23,820 nucleotides of DNA from DASYUM01 sp036001225 (GTDB lineage: Bacteria; Methylomirabilota; Methylomirabilia; Rokubacteriales; DASRDR01). The notes beneath the pieces are model-generated. The model was not told the DNA's origin. It ran no database searches and saw only the letters and a program-made list of their open reading frames with translations. Position 1 is the first letter of the stretch, and the number at the start of each line of letters is the position of its first letter. The stretch is from NCBI GenBank assembly GCA_036001225.1, contig DASYUM010000074.1:1-23820 (forward strand). The letters run 5' to 3'. Made by a program: the position numbers and the translations under genes. This document shows positions 1 through 6,832 of the stretch, one piece after another.

Positions 1-505
1 TCCACTCGAAGAGAGAGCTGAAGACCAGCCCCCGGTGGAGGACCGGCAGGAGGGCCTTCATCCAGGCCACGGCCGCCGTGAGGGCCATGGTCAGGAAGAA
101 CAGAAACGTGAGGAGCACGATCATCACCAGGTCGAAGAGCACCCCCCGGAAGAAGCCCCGTCCCTTGACCCCGAAGATACGATTCAGGACGAAGCGGGTG
201 GCGGCGAAGAGCTGGGTGGCGAAGAGCAGCAGGATGGCCGTCCCCAGCAGTCCCGAGATGCCCCGGGCGCGGGCGACGCCGGTGAGGAGCTGCTCCACGT
301 CCGACTGGTAGACGGGCAGGATCTCGATGAGCTGGTTCACCACCCCTTCCACCACGCTCTCGTTGGAGAGGAGGAACCCCCCGCCGGCGATCAGCAGCAG
401 GACGAAGGGGACCACGCAGATCACCACGTAGAAGGCAAGGCCGGCGGCGAGGAAGAAGCCGTCGTGCGACCAGAACCAGCGCAGGACGTCGCGGCAGAGG
501 CTCAC
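1..505 (-). CDS. YihY/BrkB-family inner-membrane protein (3' end cut by window)
   Basis: About 168 codons are visible, beginning at a GTG (503-505); the C-terminal part lies outside the window. The N-terminus has the family's typical arrangement: a short charged stretch, then a hydrophobic segment with AAGLAFYVVICVVPFVLLL (residues about 20-38), close to the 'AaALAFY' signature of BrkB/YihY proteins. Further hydrophobic segments lie near residues 86-100 and 125-145, with a loop containing ATRFVLNRIF between them. The family is a polytopic inner-membrane protein of uncertain function; an old tRNA-processing annotation ('ribonuclease BN') is obsolete. The gene starts 37 nt after the hydroxypyruvate isomerase stop, so it is probably co-transcribed. 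No clear Shine-Dalgarno was found before the GTG, and the frame stays open a little upstream, so the exact start is uncertain. Confidence 0.8.
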   Translation of the reverse strand, partial: MSLCRDVLRWFWSHDGFFLAAGLAFYVVICVVPFVLLLIAGGGFLLSNESVVEGVVNQLIEILPVYQSDVEQLLTGVARARGISGLLGTAILLLFATQLFAATRFVLNRIFGVKGRGFFRGVLFDLVMIVLLTFLFFLTMALTAAVAWMKALLPVLHRGLVFSSLFEW

Positions 506-542
506 GCGGCGGCGCGCGCGATCAGTCGGGTCACGCAGGCCT

Positions 543-1331
543 TCAGCGGCGGGCGCGCGTCTCGGGGGGCAGCCAGGCCAGCGAGTCCTCGGTCGGTCCC
601 GCCGGGCGGTACTCGAGCCCGACGTATCCCGCGTAGCCGGCCTCCTCCAGCGCCCGCAGGACGTTGGCGTAGTGGATTTCGCCGGTGCCCGGCTGATGGC
701 GGCCCGGCACGTCGGCGATCTGCACGTGGCCGATCCACTCCAGGTTCTTGGTGAGCGTCTCGATGAGCTGGCCTTCCATCCGCTGCATGTGGTAGCAGTC
801 GTACTGGAAGCGCACGTTCGGCTCCCCGACCTCGCGGACGATGTCGAGCCCGAGCCGCGAGCGGTCCAGGAAATAGCGTGGACTTTCCCACGTGTTGAGC
901 GCCTCGATCAGCAGGGTGATCCCGGCCGCCCGGGCCAGCGGGGCGGCCCGCTTCAGATTCTCCACCACCGTCCGCCGCATCTCGGCGTCGGTCGCTCCCT
1001 CCACCCGGTTGCCGGCCAGGACGTTGAGCCGGCGGCAGCCGAGCCCGCGGGCGGTCGCGATGGCGTCCTCGATGGTCTTGAGGAGATGGTCCCGGCGGCC
1101 GGAGTCGCAGAGATAGCCACGGTCGCCGGCGGCGAAATCGCCGCCCTCGGGGTCGAACAGCACCAGCTCGAGACCATGACGGGCGAGCTCCCGCTCCACC
1201 CCGTCCTGGTCGACGTTGTGGGCAAAGAGGAACTCCACGGCCTGGAAGCCGGCGGCGGCCGCCCGCTGGAAGCGCTCGAGGAACGGCACCTCGTTGTAGA
1301 GCATCGTGAGGTTTGCCGAGTAGCGGAGCAT
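543..1331 (-). CDS. hyi: Hydroxypyruvate isomerase (TIM-barrel sugar isomerase family)
   Basis: The product has 262 aa, the usual length for Hyi (EC 5.3.1.22), which interconverts hydroxypyruvate and tartronate semialdehyde in glyoxylate metabolism. The start MLRYSANLTMLYNEVPFLERF is typical of the family, and ATG 1331 is preceded by AAAGGA at the right spacing, although the frame is open further upstream. Visible AP-endonuclease-like barrel features are the metal/catalytic glutamates in LIEALN (E143) and VGLEYRP (E240), the YDCYHMQ segment (D178, H181) and GHVQIAD (H202). The gene lies 32 nt downstream of a secreted amidohydrolase and just upstream of a BrkB gene, an arrangement with no obvious pathway logic. 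A related sugar-phosphate isomerase or epimerase with another substrate remains possible, but the N-terminal signature favours Hyi. Confidence 0.88.
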   Translation of the reverse strand: MLRYSANLTMLYNEVPFLERFQRAAAAGFQAVEFLFAHNVDQDGVERELARHGLELVLFDPEGGDFAAGDRGYLCDSGRRDHLLKTIEDAIATARGLGCRRLNVLAGNRVEGATDAEMRRTVVENLKRAAPLARAAGITLLIEALNTWESPRYFLDRSRLGLDIVREVGEPNVRFQYDCYHMQRMEGQLIETLTKNLEWIGHVQIADVPGRHQPGTGEIHYANVLRALEEAGYAGYVGLEYRPAGPTEDSLAWLPPETRARR

Positions 1332-1363
1332 CGGGAATCCTTTCGGTCGGACGCGGGAAGCGG

Positions 1364-2197
1364 TCAGCGCCCGCCGGCGGCGAGCCGCTCGGCGTTGCCC
1401 GAGGCCAGGCGGCCCGCCACCTCGGGCGGAAGCTGGCCGAGCCAGCCTCGGGTCCACGCGTGCACGGCCGGCAGCTCGGCCCAGCGGGAGGGGATCCAGG
1501 TGTCGGTCCCGACCATGAACCGGTCCGGGTGACGAAGGAAGAGCGCGCGCCAGGCCGGCTCCAGGCCGCCGCCGGGGGCCACGTCCGAGCGTAGCGCCAG
1601 CTCGACGGTCAGGGTGGGATGCCCGTCGAGCAGCCGGCCCACCACGTCGGGACCGGCCGACATGCCGGCGTGGGCCCAGAGGACCCGGAGGTCGCGGTCG
1701 AGACCGACCAGGACCTCGGCCGCCTCGGCATCGCAGTGGCAGTGGAGGAAGAGGCGGTGGCGCACGGCCAGCGCCGCGACCTGGCGGACCACCGGCGAGC
1801 GGGCCTCGCTCCCGGTCAGGTGGAACTCGCCGATGCCGCGGTAGATGCCGCGACCGAGCCGGCTTTCCAGGTAGCCGATGACGGACGGATCCTGATGCCA
1901 GCGGCCGAGGTCGCCAGCCTCGCGGTATGGGCGAAGGACGGGGACCACGCGATCCGGCGCCGCCTCGTACAGCCGCACGGTGCCGTCGTCGGGCGTGCTG
2001 GAGACGAACGCCCGCCGAACGCCCGCGTGGTCGAGGATGCGGAAAATGTCGGCGGGCGAGTATTCCGCCCAGGAATTCTGGCTGTAGTGGAGGTGTGTGT
2101 CGACGATCGGGAGGTCTTGGGCCGGCGACGGCCCCACGGCGATCAGCCAGACGAGGGCGCCCACGACGACCGCCGGGCCGCGACCTGCCCCCCGCAT
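1364..2197 (-). CDS. Exported amidohydrolase-family metal-dependent hydrolase
   Basis: The product has 277 aa. Residues 1-27 form a signal peptide (basic start, hydrophobic core, SPAQ at the cleavage region), so it is probably periplasmic. The mature part is a TIM-barrel metal hydrolase of the amidohydrolase_2 type. It shows the first-strand HxH motif in VDTHLHYS (H35, H37), GIGEFH (E124), HCHCD (H152, H154), LWAHAG (H176) and the late-strand aspartate in VGTDTW (D232), a complete set of likely metal ligands. The substrate cannot be read from sequence; relatives include TatD-like and decarboxylase-like enzymes. No Shine-Dalgarno precedes ATG 2197. Instead a TAAGAT -10-like box ends 6 nt before it, compatible with a leaderless transcript. 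It is followed by hyi after 32 nt. Confidence 0.8.
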   Translation of the reverse strand: MRGAGRGPAVVVGALVWLIAVGPSPAQDLPIVDTHLHYSQNSWAEYSPADIFRILDHAGVRRAFVSSTPDDGTVRLYEAAPDRVVPVLRPYREAGDLGRWHQDPSVIGYLESRLGRGIYRGIGEFHLTGSEARSPVVRQVAALAVRHRLFLHCHCDAEAAEVLVGLDRDLRVLWAHAGMSAGPDVVGRLLDGHPTLTVELALRSDVAPGGGLEPAWRALFLRHPDRFMVGTDTWIPSRWAELPAVHAWTRGWLGQLPPEVAGRLASGNAERLAAGGR

Positions 2198-2203
2198 GGG
2201 GTC

Positions 2204-2209
2204 ATCTTA
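2204..2209 (-). promoter_or_regulatory. -10-like box (TAAGAT) six nt before the amidohydrolase ATG
   Basis: Read on the minus strand, TAAGAT is separated from ATG 2197 by GACCCC. A transcript starting 6-8 nt after the box would begin at or beside the start codon. No good -35 is seen; the U-tract of the hsp20 terminator lies about where it would fall. Confidence 0.35.
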
Positions 2210-2227
2210 CACGGCAGGGCCGGGCCG

Positions 2228-2265
2228 AAAAAGGCCGCGGCTCCCGGGTCGCGCCCGGGAGCCGC
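2228..2265 (-). terminator. Rho-independent terminator of hsp20
   Basis: A perfect 12-bp GC-rich stem (2237-2248 with 2254-2265) closes a 5-nt loop. On the minus strand it is followed after 4 nt by five consecutive T residues (2228-2232). It lies 20 nt downstream of the hsp20 stop and before the amidohydrolase start, so it should isolate hsp20. Confidence 0.85.
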
Positions 2266-2285
2266 GCCGCGAGACGAGCGGAATC

Positions 2286-2777
2286 TCAGGCCTTGATGGA
2301 CTTCGGCTCGCTCGGCTGGCCCTCGATCTGGATATCCACCTTCTTGGGGGCCACCGACAGCGGGGCCGGCAGGGTGATCTCCAGCATGCCGTTGGTGTAC
2401 TTCGCGGTCACCTTGGCGGGATCCACGCCCTCGGGGAGAGCGAAGGAGCGCTCGAAGGCGCCGTGGCTGAACTCCCGGAGATAGTAGCCCCCGTCCTGGC
2501 GCTCGGTCTGCGCCTTCCGCTCACCCTTGACGGTCAGCACGTTGTCGGTCAGCGACACCTCGACGTCCTTGGGATCGACGCCGGGCAGCGCGACCCGGAT
2601 GTGGAGGTTACCGTCGGAGGCCCAGCTCTCGACGGCGGGCCACCATGCCGGTTCGGACGTCGGCTCACTGGTGGTCCGGTTCTGGCCGAAGAAGCGGCCG
2701 ACCAGCTCGTCGACCTCTCGATGGAGCCGGAACGGACTGAGCGAGCCGAAGGGCGACCAACGAACGAGATCGAACAT
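2286..2777 (-). CDS. Hsp20/alpha-crystallin small heat-shock protein
   Basis: The product has 163 aa, normal for a bacterial Hsp20. The chosen ATG 2777 (MFDLVRWSPFG) has GGGAGG about 9 nt upstream. An in-frame ATG at 2795 sits on that ribosome site and is less likely. The alpha-crystallin domain runs from about residue 45 to 140, with LPGVDPKDVEVSL, LTVKGERK, the FERSFALPEGVD segment and the conserved NGMLEITLP. The short C-terminal tail does not hold an obvious IxI motif beyond VDIQIEG. ATP-independent holdase chaperone activity is the family role. The gene is a self-contained unit: a TTGACA promoter lies immediately after the kelch stop, and a 12-bp terminator follows. I saw no convincing CIRCE repeat in the 78-nt leader. 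Confidence 0.92.
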   Translation of the reverse strand: MFDLVRWSPFGSLSPFRLHREVDELVGRFFGQNRTTSEPTSEPAWWPAVESWASDGNLHIRVALPGVDPKDVEVSLTDNVLTVKGERKAQTERQDGGYYLREFSHGAFERSFALPEGVDPAKVTAKYTNGMLEITLPAPLSVAPKKVDIQIEGQPSEPKSIKA

Positions 2778-2855
2778 GTCGAACGCACCTCCCATTATTG
2801 ATGGTCGTGATCCGCGGGACGGCACGCGCCCCGGGGGGCGACCCGCCCCTCTTCT

Positions 2856-2883
2856 CATTTAGCAGCCGGTCGGGGCTTGTCAA
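2856..2883 (-). promoter_or_regulatory. Sigma-70-type promoter for hsp20
   Basis: On the minus strand a perfect TTGACA (-35, 2878-2883) is separated by 16 nt from TAAATG (-10-like, 2856-2861). The transcript would start about 70 nt upstream of the hsp20 ATG. The promoter lies entirely in the short gap after the kelch gene stop, so hsp20 need not depend on the upstream operon. The -10 is weak (3 of 6). Confidence 0.6.
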
Positions 2884-2900
2884 GCCGACCCCCCGAGGAG

Positions 2901-3848
2901 CTACGGCGTGAAGACCTCGTTCGCCGAGCTGAAGGAGCCGCCGGGGCGGGGCCCGCCCGAGATGACGTAGACGCGCCCCTCGTGGACCGCCGCTGCCAGC
3001 CCGTGGCGGGGTGTCGGCATCGGGCGAAGGGTCACCCACCGGTCGGTGTCGGGCTCGTAGGCTTCGACTTCGCCGAAGGTCCCGCCCGGCCCCTCGCCGC
3101 CGAAGACGAGGATCCGCCCCCCGACCGCCACGGCTGCGATCCCGCTTCGCGCGGTCGGCAACGGGGCCCGGGCGACCCAGGCGTTGCGGGACGGGTCGTA
3201 GACCTCGTGGGTGGCGAGGTTCCGGCTGTAGTTGCCGTCGAGCCGGCCCCCGACCACGTAGAGCTTCCCGTCGAGGGCCGCTGCCGCGTGATGGTCCCGC
3301 GGGGTCGGCATCGGAGCCCGGGGCTCCCACCGGTTGGCGGCCGCGTCGAAGACTTCGAGGGCGCCGGTATTCCGGCCGTCCGTTCCGACGCCCCCGACCG
3401 CGTAGATGCGCTCCTCGACGACGGCCGCGGCCAGCGCCCCGCGGGGCGTGGGAAGCCGGGCGCGCTCGCGCCAGTGATCGGTGGAGGCCGCGTACTCGTA
3501 CACGGAGTCGAGGGCGCTCCAGCGGAGCCCCGCATGGTAACCGCCGATCACGTAGAGGCGGTCGGCTACCGCGACTGCCGCCGCGTGATGCAGCGAAGTC
3601 GGCAGCGGCGCTCGCAGCGCCCAGCGATCCGCCTTCGGGTCGTACGCCTCCACGCGGTCGGCGCCTCCGAAGCCGCCGATGACGTAGATCCGGCCTTCCA
3701 GCTCCGCCCCGGTGACCTCGGTCCGGCTGGACGGGAGCGGCGCGGCGGGCCGCCAGGACCCCCCGCCCTGCCCGCCGGCGGCGCCGGCCACGACGAGGAG
3801 GCCGAGGGCCAGGCCGACGGCGACGACCCGGCGCTCAGGCCAGGCCAC
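2901..3848 (-). CDS. Secreted kelch-repeat beta-propeller protein
   Basis: The product has 315 aa. It begins with a signal peptide (basic WPERR followed by a hydrophobic core, about residues 1-27) and then carries six kelch blades. Each blade has a glycine-pair strand (IYVIGG, LYVIGG, IYAVGG, LYVVGG, ILVFGG, VYVISGG) followed by W-x-x-x-x-PLPT/PMPT turns, which is the canonical kelch spacing. Six blades would close a propeller. No catalytic domain is attached, so a binding or structural role outside the cytoplasm is likely. The GTG start (3848) lies inside the 3' end of the SDR gene, overlapping by 14 nt, so translation is probably coupled to it. The ligand is unknown. Confidence 0.85.
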   Translation of the reverse strand: MAWPERRVVAVGLALGLLVVAGAAGGQGGGSWRPAAPLPSSRTEVTGAELEGRIYVIGGFGGADRVEAYDPKADRWALRAPLPTSLHHAAAVAVADRLYVIGGYHAGLRWSALDSVYEYAASTDHWRERARLPTPRGALAAAVVEERIYAVGGVGTDGRNTGALEVFDAAANRWEPRAPMPTPRDHHAAAALDGKLYVVGGRLDGNYSRNLATHEVYDPSRNAWVARAPLPTARSGIAAVAVGGRILVFGGEGPGGTFGEVEAYEPDTDRWVTLRPMPTPRHGLAAAVHEGRVYVISGGPRPGGSFSSANEVFTP

Positions 3849-4626
3849 GCACGAGCCCCCCGTCGACCTGGACGGTGACCCCGGTGACGTAAGACGCGCG
3901 CTGGGAGGCGAGGAAGACCACCATGTTCGCGACCTCCTCGGGCTCGCCCATGCGCCCCATCGGGATGGCGGCCGTGTCCTGCTTCACGAACTCATCGACG
4001 CTGAGGCCGGCGATCTGGGCCCGGCTCGCCAGAAAGCCCCGGGCGCGGTCGGTGAGGATACGCCCGGGGCAGACGGTGTTGATGGTGATCCCGTCTCGGC
4101 TCACCTCCTGGACCAGCGAGCGGCTGAGCCCGGCCACCCCCGGCCGGATGGAATTGGACAGCAGGAGGCCGTCGATCGGCTGCTTGATCGAGGTGGACTG
4201 GATGTTGACGATCCGGCCCCACCGCCGCCGGCGCATCTGCGGGAGTACCTCCCGGATCATCCGCACCGTGGAGAGCAGGTTCAGCTCGAAGGCGGCCTGG
4301 AAGTCGGCATCGCTCATCTGGTCGAACAAGCCGAAAGGGGGGCCCCCGGCGTTCGTCACCAGGATATCCACGCCACCGAAGGCCTCCACCGCGTGGCCGA
4401 CCAGGTTGCGGATGGCCTCCGGCTTCAGCACGTCGGTCGGCACCGCCAGGACCTCGGCGCCCGTCTCCGCGTGGATGGCGTCGGCGGTCTTCTTCAGCTC
4501 GTCGGCCGAGCGCGCGCAGATGGCGACCCGCGCGCCCTCGGCAGCCAGGCCGCGGGCCGCAGCCCGGCCGAGCCCTTTCGAGGCGGCGGCCACGATGGCG
4601 GCCTTCCCTTTCAGTCCCAGGTCCAT
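3835..4626 (-). CDS. Short-chain dehydrogenase/reductase, BKR-like subgroup with altered catalytic residues
   Basis: The product has 263 aa, typical SDR length. ATG 4626 is preceded by GGAGG. The Rossmann fold is clear: an N-terminal AAASKGLG glycine-rich loop, VPTDV, DILVTNAGGPP, and a C-terminal segment with GRMGEPEEVANMVVFLAS and VTGVTVQVDGG. However, the first position of the usual TGxxxGxG is Ala. Where classical SDRs have YxxxK, this protein reads SNSIR, so Tyr is replaced by Ser and Lys by Arg. This matches a known beta-ketoacyl-ACP-reductase-like subgroup with an imperfect NAD motif and tetrad. The substrate is unknown. It sits 23 nt after the cyclo-ligase-like gene and overlaps the kelch gene, so the three probably form one operon. 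Confidence 0.88.
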   Translation of the reverse strand: MDLGLKGKAAIVAAASKGLGRAAARGLAAEGARVAICARSADELKKTADAIHAETGAEVLAVPTDVLKPEAIRNLVGHAVEAFGGVDILVTNAGGPPFGLFDQMSDADFQAAFELNLLSTVRMIREVLPQMRRRRWGRIVNIQSTSIKQPIDGLLLSNSIRPGVAGLSRSLVQEVSRDGITINTVCPGRILTDRARGFLASRAQIAGLSVDEFVKQDTAAIPMGRMGEPEEVANMVVFLASQRASYVTGVTVQVDGGLVRGLA

Positions 4627-4649
4627 GGGGCGTTCCTCCGCCGCCGACG

Positions 4650-5378
4650 TCAGCCGCGCCGCAGGAGTCGCTGGAGCACGGGGATCTCGGCGACCTTGTC
4701 GTCGCTCAGCTCCGAGGGGTAGAGGCCGCGGGGTCGCGGGTAGGCGGGCTTCAGCGGGATCAGCCCGTCCGGCGTCACTACCACGTCGACCGGGAGGTCG
4801 TGGGACCGCATCTCGAGCGCCTGTGGCACCATCTGCAAGGGATGGACCGTGGTCACGATCGGCGTCGCCGGCCCGACCTTTCCGGTCTCGGCGAGGAGGG
4901 CGTACTCGAGGTCGGCGAAACCGCCGCCCTTGCCCACCCGGGCTCCCTTCGCGTTGACGGCCACCGACCCGCACACGACCAGATCGACGGGGGGGACCGC
5001 CTCGAGCCCGACCGGGCGGCCGAGGCGCTCGGCGCCCTTTATCGCTGCGGCCTGGAGCGCGCGCTTCCCGAGCCGTTCGGGATCCAGCTCGAGGAAGCAG
5101 TCGAGCGTGCGCAGGCGGGGGACCGCCATGTAGACGACCTTGCCCTCGCGCAGGGCCAGCCGGCGGACCGGGAGCTGGGGCGCGTCGGGATTGATCTTCA
5201 CCACCCGCGCCTCCCGCCACGCGGCGAGCGTCTGGAGGTGGAGCGCCGCCCGCTCGGCCCCGACGAAGTTGGGAATGCGACCCTTGGTCCCGGGGAACCG
5301 CGCGACACCGCGGACCTCCATGGCCCGCCAGATCATCTCGCGTACTTCGGCCTTGGAGGTCGGAAGCGAGCGCGGCAT
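4650..5378 (-). CDS. 5-formyltetrahydrofolate cyclo-ligase family protein (MTHFSD-like)
   Basis: The product has 242 aa. ATG 5378 is preceded by AAGGGGAG. The N-terminal helix has KAEVREMIWRAME, and the fold signature GKGGGFADLEYALL (about 149-162) corresponds to the GxGxGYYD nucleotide/folate loop of cyclo-ligases. The loop is changed to GGGFADLEY as in MTHFSD-type relatives. PIVTTVHPLQMV and VVVTPDGLI fit the C-terminal part of the family. True MTHFS (EC 6.3.3.2) converts 5-formyl-THF to methenyl-THF with ATP. The altered loop and extra length mean the substrate here may differ. It is the first gene of the minus-strand run with the SDR and kelch genes, and is divergent from the DsbA-like gene across 111 nt. 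Confidence 0.8.
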   Translation of the reverse strand: MPRSLPTSKAEVREMIWRAMEVRGVARFPGTKGRIPNFVGAERAALHLQTLAAWREARVVKINPDAPQLPVRRLALREGKVVYMAVPRLRTLDCFLELDPERLGKRALQAAAIKGAERLGRPVGLEAVPPVDLVVCGSVAVNAKGARVGKGGGFADLEYALLAETGKVGPATPIVTTVHPLQMVPQALEMRSHDLPVDVVVTPDGLIPLKPAYPRPRGLYPSELSDDKVAEIPVLQRLLRRG

Positions 5379-5438
5379 GGGCGTGTCTCCCCTTGTAATA
5401 CAGAGGTCCACCCCGACGCAAGGCGCGGCCGTGCTCGC

Positions 5439-5468
5439 TTGCCGGGGGGGGAACGTGCCGGTTAGAAT
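5439..5468 (+). promoter_or_regulatory. Candidate promoter for the DsbA-like selenoprotein gene
   Basis: TTGCCG (5439-5444) is followed after 18 nt by TAGAAT (5463-5468, 5 of 6 consensus). The predicted start near 5475 leaves a leader of about 15 nt that still holds GAGAGG (5476-5481), 8 nt before GTG 5490. The gap is shared with the divergent cyclo-ligase-like gene, whose own candidate (TTGCGT, 15 nt, TATTAC, 5395-5421) is weak. Confidence 0.5.
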
Positions 5469-5489
5469 TCGAATCGAGAGGTCCCTCGC

Positions 5490-6086
5490 GTGGTGATCAT
5501 CGAGTACGCCGACTATCTCTGACCCTGGTGCTACCCGGCGGCCGTGCGCCTCCGCCAATTGCAGGGTGAGCTGGGCGACCACCTCGTCATCCGCTGGAGG
5601 GCGTTTCCGCTCCGCCCCACGCCCGATCCCCGGGCGACGTTCAAGGGCACCTACCGCGAGGAGGCCTGGCGTCGCTGCCGCGACCTGGCCAGCGACACCA
5701 GCGTCAGCTTCCGGATGTGGGAACGTCCGGACTTTCCGACCTGGAGCCTGCCGGCCCTGGAAGCGGCCAAGTGCGTGGCACTCCAGGGCGAAGCCCTGTT
5801 CGAGGCGCTCCACCTCCGGCTGTACGGCGCCTTCTTCGCCGAGGGTGTGAACATCGGCGTCCCCGACGAGGTCGCGGCTGTGGTCGGCCGACTCCCCGGG
5901 CTGGACGTGCCGCGCTTCTTGGCCGACTACGAAGCCGGCAAGGGCCGGGCGCCGGTGCTCGAGGATTACGAGGCGGCCGTCAGCGAGCACGGGGTCCGGG
6001 CCATCCCCACCGTGGTCCTCGAGGACGGCCGCCGCATCGTCGGGGCCGTGTCGCTCAGCGAGTATCGCCGGGCCATCGGGGCCTGA
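5490..6086 (+). CDS. DsbA/FrnE-like thioredoxin-fold oxidoreductase, candidate selenoprotein (UPWC, in-frame TGA at 5520-5522)
   Basis: Read from GTG 5490 (GAGAGG 8 nt upstream), the frame gives VVIIEYADYL, then TGA, then PWCYPAAVRLRQL, and runs to a stop at 6084-6086: 198 residues if TGA is decoded. The TGA falls exactly where DsbA/2-hydroxychromene-isomerase-like proteins carry the first Cys of CPWC, so the product would read UPWC at residues 11-14. The rest is normal for the family: the beta strand before the motif, WRAFPLRP, a helical insert with AAKCVALQG, and the cis-proline loop GVRAIPTVV (P173). Starting at the next GTG (5544) would give a 180-aa protein lacking the first strand and the whole active site. 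The likely role is dithiol/selenol redox chemistry; no signal peptide is seen, so a cytoplasmic site is likely. The LOG-family gene follows after 17 nt. The alternative is a sequencing error or a Cys-to-stop mutation (TGC to TGA). Confidence 0.78.
5520..5566 (+). promoter_or_regulatory. Candidate bacterial SECIS stem-loop directly after the in-frame TGA
   Basis: Immediately after the TGA, CCCTG (5523-5527) can pair with CAGGG (5562-5566). Inside it, 14 nt from the TGA, GGCGG (5537-5541) pairs with CCGCC (5552-5556) around a 10-nt loop. Alternatively GGCG (5537-5540) pairs with CGCC (5547-5550) around GCCGUG, a loop that begins with G. Position and size fit known bacterial SECIS elements, which sit within the coding sequence right after UGA. 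The region is GC-rich, so chance pairing cannot be excluded, and no energy was computed. Confidence 0.5.
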
Positions 6087-6103
6087 GCCCCGGCCGGCTG
6101 CCC

Positions 6104-6763
6104 ATGCCCGAGCTGCAACCGACGCCGATCCAGCTCGACACCGAGGACCCGTGGCGCGTCTTCAAGATCATGGACGAGTTCGTGGCCGGGTTCGAGGCGC
6201 TCTCGGGGCTGCCGCCGGCGGTGGCCTTCTTCGGGTCCTCGCGGGCGACACCTGACGACCCGGCCTACGCGCTGGCCGAGAAGACCGCGCGCCTCGTGGC
6301 CGAGAACGGCTTCACCGTGCTGAGCGGCGGGGGGCCGGGGATCATGGAGGCCGCCAACAAGGGCGCGATGGAAGCCGGCGGCCTGTCCATCGGGTTGAAC
6401 ATCGACCTACCCCAGGAGCAGGCGCCCAACCGCTACCTGGCCAAGCTGGTGAACTTTCGCTACTTCTTCGTCCGCAAGGTGATGTTCGTGAAGTACTCGG
6501 TCGGCTTCGTCATTGCCCCCGGCGGCTTCGGCACGCTCGACGAACTGTTCGAGGCCACCACGCTCGTTCAGACCCGGCGAATCCGGCCCTTCCCGGTGAT
6601 CCTCCTCGGCGCCGCCTACTGGCAGGGGCTCCTCGACTGGCTACAGCGGGTCGTGGTGGCCGAGCGACGGGTGACCGCGACCGAGCTGGCGATCCTGCGG
6701 GTGGCGGACACGCCGGAGGAAGTGCTCGCCCACCTCCGCTCGGCGAGTCCAACTCTCCCCTGA
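6104..6763 (+). CDS. LOG-family protein (TIGR00730-type nucleotide phosphoribohydrolase)
   Basis: The product has 219 aa and shows the lysine-decarboxylase-like/LOG signatures GGGPGIMEAANKGA (75-88) and PGGFGTLDELFE (139-150), including the catalytic glutamate of the PGGxGTxxE motif. The N-terminal WRVFKIMDEFVAGF extension before VAFFGSSR is typical of the longer bacterial LOG proteins. Family members cleave nucleoside 5'-monophosphates to base and ribose 5-phosphate and are often misannotated as lysine decarboxylases. The actual nucleotide is not readable from sequence. The start was chosen at ATG 6104, 17 nt after the DsbA-like stop; the longer open frame upstream overlaps the redox gene and is not used. 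Co-transcription with the candidate selenoprotein is likely. Confidence 0.88.
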   Translation: MPELQPTPIQLDTEDPWRVFKIMDEFVAGFEALSGLPPAVAFFGSSRATPDDPAYALAEKTARLVAENGFTVLSGGGPGIMEAANKGAMEAGGLSIGLNIDLPQEQAPNRYLAKLVNFRYFFVRKVMFVKYSVGFVIAPGGFGTLDELFEATTLVQTRRIRPFPVILLGAAYWQGLLDWLQRVVVAERRVTATELAILRVADTPEEVLAHLRSASPTLP

Positions 6764-6771
6764 AACACAAA

Positions 6772-6798
6772 GAGCCGAGGCCTTGCCTGCCTCGGCTC
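6772..6798 (-). terminator. Terminator hairpin between the convergent LOG and RRM genes
   Basis: A perfect 10-bp stem (6772-6781 with 6789-6798) closes a 7-nt loop. On the minus strand it is followed by TCTTTGTGTTT, a U-rich tail that suits ending the RRM transcript. On the plus strand there is no T-run, so for the LOG mRNA it is only a 3' hairpin. A second 7-bp hairpin (6815-6821 with 6827-6833) overlaps the RRM stop. Confidence 0.7.
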
Positions 6799-6832
6799 AG
6801 CAGCAGCGGGGCTCAGGCGCGGCTGACGCGCC

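Noticed and set aside
2778..2855. CIRCE or thermometer-type element in the hsp20 leader
   Set aside because: No TTAGCACTC-type inverted repeat is present, and the GC-rich leader pairs only in short ambiguous ways.
3835..5421. A 528-codon open frame that would fuse upstream sequence to the SDR
   Set aside because: The N-terminal half is a shadow of the cyclo-ligase-like gene. The SDR begins at ATG 4626 with GGAGG and the normal family N-terminus.
5544..6086. Annotating the DsbA-like protein as a 180-aa protein from GTG 5544
   Set aside because: This start lies inside the first helix, drops the active-site motif and first beta strand, and has no ribosome site. The longer frame with TGA at the Cys position explains the sequence better.
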